Positions 22,782 through 25,128 of a stretch of 25,128 nucleotides of DNA are shown piece after piece. Each line of letters begins with the position of its first letter. The stretch's first letter is position 1. The notes beneath the pieces are model-generated. The model was not told the origin of the DNA, made no database searches, and saw only the letters and a program-made list of their open reading frames with translations. The position numbers were made by a program, and so were the translations under genes. The stretch is from SKW197 sp049970095 (GTDB lineage: Archaea; Thermoplasmatota; Thermoplasmata; Lutacidiplasmatales; SKW197): NCBI GenBank assembly GCA_049970095.1, contig JBMFNP010000024.1:1-25128 (forward strand), read 5' to 3'.

Positions 22782-23261
22782 ATGCCAGATACAGTTGAAG
22801 TGCTTGTTGAAGGTGGCAAGGCAACGCCTGGGCCTCCGCTGGGACCCGCACTCGGGCCTCTGGGTGTGAATATCGTGAAAGTTGTTGCCGAAATCAATGC
22901 AAAAACCAAACAGTTTGATGGAATGCGAGTCCCTGTTAAGATCATAGTAGACGCAAAAACAAAGAGCTTCCAGGTGGAGGTAGGTACACCCCCTGTAAGT
23001 GCTTTGATTCTGAAAGAGGTGAAGGCGGAGAAAGGTTCTGGCAGCCCAAAAACAAACAAGATTGGAAACATAACCATAAAACAGGCAAAAAGGATTGCAG
23101 AAATGAAGATGAGTTCGCTCCTCAGCAAGGACATGAAGAATGCGGTCAAAGAAGTTGTGGGCACATGTCAGTCAATGGGAGTAACGGTAGAGGGTAAGGA
23201 ACCGAAGGAGGTTATTGCGGAGATTGATGCAGGAAAGTGGGATAAAGAAATAACTGGCTAA
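22782..23261 (+). CDS. rpl11: 50S ribosomal protein L11
   Basis: Stalk-base protein of the GTPase-associated centre, binding 23S rRNA. The N-terminal glycine/proline block ATPGPPLGPALGPLGVNI (14-31) is diagnostic, and the C-terminal rRNA-binding domain spans about 75-150 (GNITIKQAKRIAEMK, GTCQSMGVTVEG). Length 159 aa, normal for archaea. SD GAGGTGA overlaps the spt5 end. In many archaea L1-L10-L12 follow directly; here the next gene is cutA on the opposite strand, overlapping the stop by four bases, so those genes must lie elsewhere. Confidence 0.96.
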   Translation: MPDTVEVLVEGGKATPGPPLGPALGPLGVNIVKVVAEINAKTKQFDGMRVPVKIIVDAKTKSFQVEVGTPPVSALILKEVKAEKGSGSPKTNKIGNITIKQAKRIAEMKMSSLLSKDMKNAVKEVVGTCQSMGVTVEGKEPKEVIAEIDAGKWDKEITG

Positions 23262-23605
23262 AGGGATACTCCTCCAGTGCTGTTTTTCAGCCATTGCAGG
23301 TAATCCTGGACACAGAATGTCGTTTCCAGTCCCACAATCTCTGGCACACTATATGGATGCAGGTTTCTGAGTTCTTTTTCAACCTCTGTATATCTCTCCT
23401 TCACAGTTTTAATAAGACACAGGAACTCACACGCACTCTCAATTTTACCATTCCACCAGTATCTGCTTTTTATCGGACCTATAATCTGCACACATCCCGC
23501 AAGTTTTTTTTCTAACAAAGCAGTGGCAATTTTCTCAGCATCGCTTTCCTTCTCAACCGTTGTAATCACGACAATCCCATCTGCCGTCTCTTCCTGCAAT
23601 TTCAT
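23258..23605 (-). CDS. cutA: Divalent-ion tolerance protein CutA1
   Basis: Small trimeric cytoplasmic protein of uncertain cellular role, historically linked to copper tolerance. The core is standard: VVITTVEKESDAEKIATALL, KLAGCVQII, SRYWWNGKIE, LIKT, and LHPYSVPEIVGL. Length is 115 aa from ATG 23605; the frame continues upstream to a TTG at 23635, which is less likely. A minus-strand GTATATATTG box lies about 15 bases before this ATG, rather close, so the true start may be a few codons downstream. It converges on rpl11. Confidence 0.92.
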   Translation of the reverse strand: MKLQEETADGIVVITTVEKESDAEKIATALLEKKLAGCVQIIGPIKSRYWWNGKIESACEFLCLIKTVKERYTEVEKELRNLHPYSVPEIVGLETTFCVQDYLQWLKNSTGGVSL

Positions 23606-23698
23606 CACCAACACAATATATACACCAAGGCACAAAAGTTTTGCTCAAAAAAATAAGAGAGCCCTCTGTTAGAGTTAAGGGTATCCCTCGTACTTTTG

Positions 23699-24805
23699 TT
23701 AGTCCCGACGCAGTTTTTCTACTCGCGCCCCATATGTTTCCATAAATTTTCCGTTTTTGATGCTCTCTCGTACCTCACGCATGAATGTTTCCATATAGAA
23801 AAGGTTGTGGATGGAGGCAAGACGCATTCCCAGCCCATCATTTTCCTTTAAATAATGAGTTACTTGCGAGAGCGTGTAATTTCTGCATGTGTAGCACTGG
23901 CAATTTGTATCAAGTGGTCCAAGTGCTCCTAGCGTCTCAGCATTTCCCACATTGTACTTCCCTTTTTTTGAGAATATTGTTCTGTGTCTTGCATTTCTCG
24001 TTGGAAACGCACTATCAAAAATATCAATGCCATTTGCAACAGCCAGCAGGATTTCATCCTCGGAGCCCACACCCATAAGATACCTTGGCTTATTTTCATC
24101 AATAATTTTCACAGTTTTTTCAAGAATTTTATGTGTCCACTCCTTTGGTTCTCCGATAGAAAGTCCCCCGATTCCGTAGCCATCAAAATCCATGCGTTCA
24201 AGTGCCTTTGTGCATGCCTCCCTGAGCTCAACGCTAAAGCCACCTTGTACTATTCCAAAGAGCAGGGCATTTGGTGAAGAAAATGAATTTTTTGCAATTT
24301 CCGCCCATGCAATAGTGTGTCTCACAGCCTCTCTTACCTGTTTGTCTGAGGCATTCCATTGAGGACAGTGATCCAGCACCATGTTTACATCAGAACCAAG
24401 CTTTTTCTGAACTTCCATTGCAAGTTCCGGGGTGAACTCAATTTTTTGACCAGTATCTGGCGATTTGAAAATCACGCCTTTGTCTGTGACCTTGTAATTA
24501 AACTTCCTTACAAGTTGGAAACCGCCACTATCTGTAAACAGCGTTCTATCCCATTTCAGAAATTTATGCAGGCCCCCATGCCTCTCAATTATAGAGAGCG
24601 TGGGGCGCATATACAGGTGGAGTGCATTGGAAATCAATGCCTCTACATTGCAGCTTTTTAACTCCTCACTTGAGAGAGTTTTAACAAAACCTTTGGTTGC
24701 CACAGGGAGAAAGCACGGTGTCTCAATCTCACCATGTGCGGTTTTCAGAATCCCAGTTCTTGCTTCGCATTCAGGTTCTTTCGCTAATATTGAAAAATGG
24801 TGCAT
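23699..24805 (-). CDS. tgt: tRNA-guanine transglycosylase, bacterial (queuine) type
   Basis: TIM-barrel enzyme that swaps a guanine in tRNA for a 7-deazaguanine base. Active-site Asp92 (TDSGGFQ) and nucleophile Asp264 (IFDSAFPTRNAR) are present, as is the zinc site Cys302, Cys304, Cys307, His333 (CQCYTC...SIHN). The 368-aa length, PTRNAR block, LFGIVQGG and GGLSIGEPKE match the bacterial/eukaryotic queuosine enzyme; archaeosine TgtA has a different nucleophile region and extra C-terminal PUA domains, which are absent. ATG 24805 (MHHFSILAKEPECEARTG) fits the family N-terminus and overlaps the upstream TPR gene by 35 bases. The physiological base (queuine, preQ1 or preQ0) is uncertain. Confidence 0.88.
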   Translation of the reverse strand: MHHFSILAKEPECEARTGILKTAHGEIETPCFLPVATKGFVKTLSSEELKSCNVEALISNALHLYMRPTLSIIERHGGLHKFLKWDRTLFTDSGGFQLVRKFNYKVTDKGVIFKSPDTGQKIEFTPELAMEVQKKLGSDVNMVLDHCPQWNASDKQVREAVRHTIAWAEIAKNSFSSPNALLFGIVQGGFSVELREACTKALERMDFDGYGIGGLSIGEPKEWTHKILEKTVKIIDENKPRYLMGVGSEDEILLAVANGIDIFDSAFPTRNARHRTIFSKKGKYNVGNAETLGALGPLDTNCQCYTCRNYTLSQVTHYLKENDGLGMRLASIHNLFYMETFMREVRESIKNGKFMETYGARVEKLRRD

Positions 24806-25128
24806 GGAAATCCCCAGATTTACTGCCAGTTTGCTCACAAGCTTGCAAAGCCTCCACAAGATGCCTTTCCGCAACCTCAAACTCCGATTTCTCTACATAC
24901 ACCTCGCTCAAACTAATCTGTGCCTCCACTATACTCGCTATATCACCAATTTGTGTTCCAATCTCAAGCGATTTTTGAAAGTACTCTATTGCCTTCTCAT
25001 ATTCTCCTTTTTCATGGTAAATTGCCCCTATGTTGTTGTAGGAAATAGCGGCACCCCACAAATCTCCAATCTTCTCATTAATCCCAAGGCTCCGCTCATA
25101 ATATTCCAGTGCTTTCTCATATTCTCCC
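24771..25128 (-). CDS. TPR-repeat protein, C-terminal part
   Basis: A frame enters from the right edge and stops at 24771. It has tetratricopeptide repeats of the long (about 40-residue) type: GEYEKALEYYERSLGI at the edge, then YNNIGAIYHEKGEYEKAIEY with FQKSLEIGTQIGD, then LSEVYVEKSEFEVAERHLVEA. After the last repeat a short tail (GDFHAPFFNISERT) overlaps tgt in another frame. TPRs mediate protein-protein contacts; no catalytic domain is visible in this part, and what lies beyond the edge is unknown. The 35-base overlap suggests translational coupling with tgt, or a slightly eroded C-terminus. Confidence 0.85.
   Translation of the reverse strand, partial: GEYEKALEYYERSLGINEKIGDLWGAAISYNNIGAIYHEKGEYEKAIEYFQKSLEIGTQIGDIASIVEAQISLSEVYVEKSEFEVAERHLVEALQACEQTGSKSGDFHAPFFNISERT

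Overview
The window is archaeal chromosome, moderately AT-rich and gene-dense. Evidence for Archaea: a Hel308 helicase, a proteasome alpha subunit followed by SBDS-Rrp4-Rrp41-Rrp42-L37Ae-RpoP (the archaeal proteasome/exosome neighbourhood), dimeric-type GlyRS, XerA, a TrmB-type regulator, an archaeal SecE-Spt5-L11 run, AT-rich TATA boxes about 25 bp before starts, and GAGGTGA-type ribosome binding sites. FtsZ and ribosomal protein layout point to Euryarchaeota in the broad sense; a Thermoplasmatota-like lineage is only a guess. The superoxide reductase / rubrerythrin / flavodiiron / rubredoxin set indicates an anaerobe that meets oxygen.

Layout. 1-224: start of a Gfo/Idh/MocA dehydrogenase (minus, cut by the edge). 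278-406: first copy of a 130-bp repeat, directly after the hel308 stop. 407-2569: hel308 (minus). 2746-6965: plus-strand operon psmA, SBDS, rrp4, rrp41, rrp42, rpl37ae, rpoP, with tight spacing and strong SD sites. 6973-10514: minus strand, with rnz, a GC-rich hairpin array, then an oxygen-defence cluster transcribed rubredoxin > fprA > dfx > rbr. 10581-12053: glyS. 12156-14428: an accessory-looking stretch with a 73-aa protein, the second 130-bp repeat, xerA, a doubly frameshifted ASCH-domain pseudogene and an unrecognised gene with no good start. 14523-16970 (plus): coiled-coil protein, degenerate Gfo/Idh/MocA-like protein and class I methyltransferase. 17134-18074 (plus): MTAP/MTIP-family phosphorylase and a ubiquitin-like SAMP/MoaD protein. 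18071-19381 (minus): MgtC/DUF4010 membrane protein. 19514-20347: TrmB-like regulator. 20444-23261 (plus): ftsZ, secE, an unusually long spt5, and rpl11. 23258-25128 (minus): cutA, a bacterial-type tRNA-guanine transglycosylase and a TPR protein cut by the right edge.

The psmA-rpoP operon joins protein degradation, ribosome maturation, RNA decay and transcription. The rubredoxin cluster forms a complete O2/superoxide/peroxide reduction chain. The secE-spt5-rpl11 run is classical, but Spt5 carries an N-terminal domain of about 165 residues not found in the ordinary 145-150-residue archaeal protein. The most unusual items are the paired MITE-like repeat with imperfect terminal inverted repeats, both copies sitting about 12 bp from a TATA box; the long Spt5; the Q-type Tgt; and the 14.5-17.0 kb cluster of unknown role. 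I found no tRNA, rRNA or CRISPR array. No gene-free stretch exceeds 300 bases.
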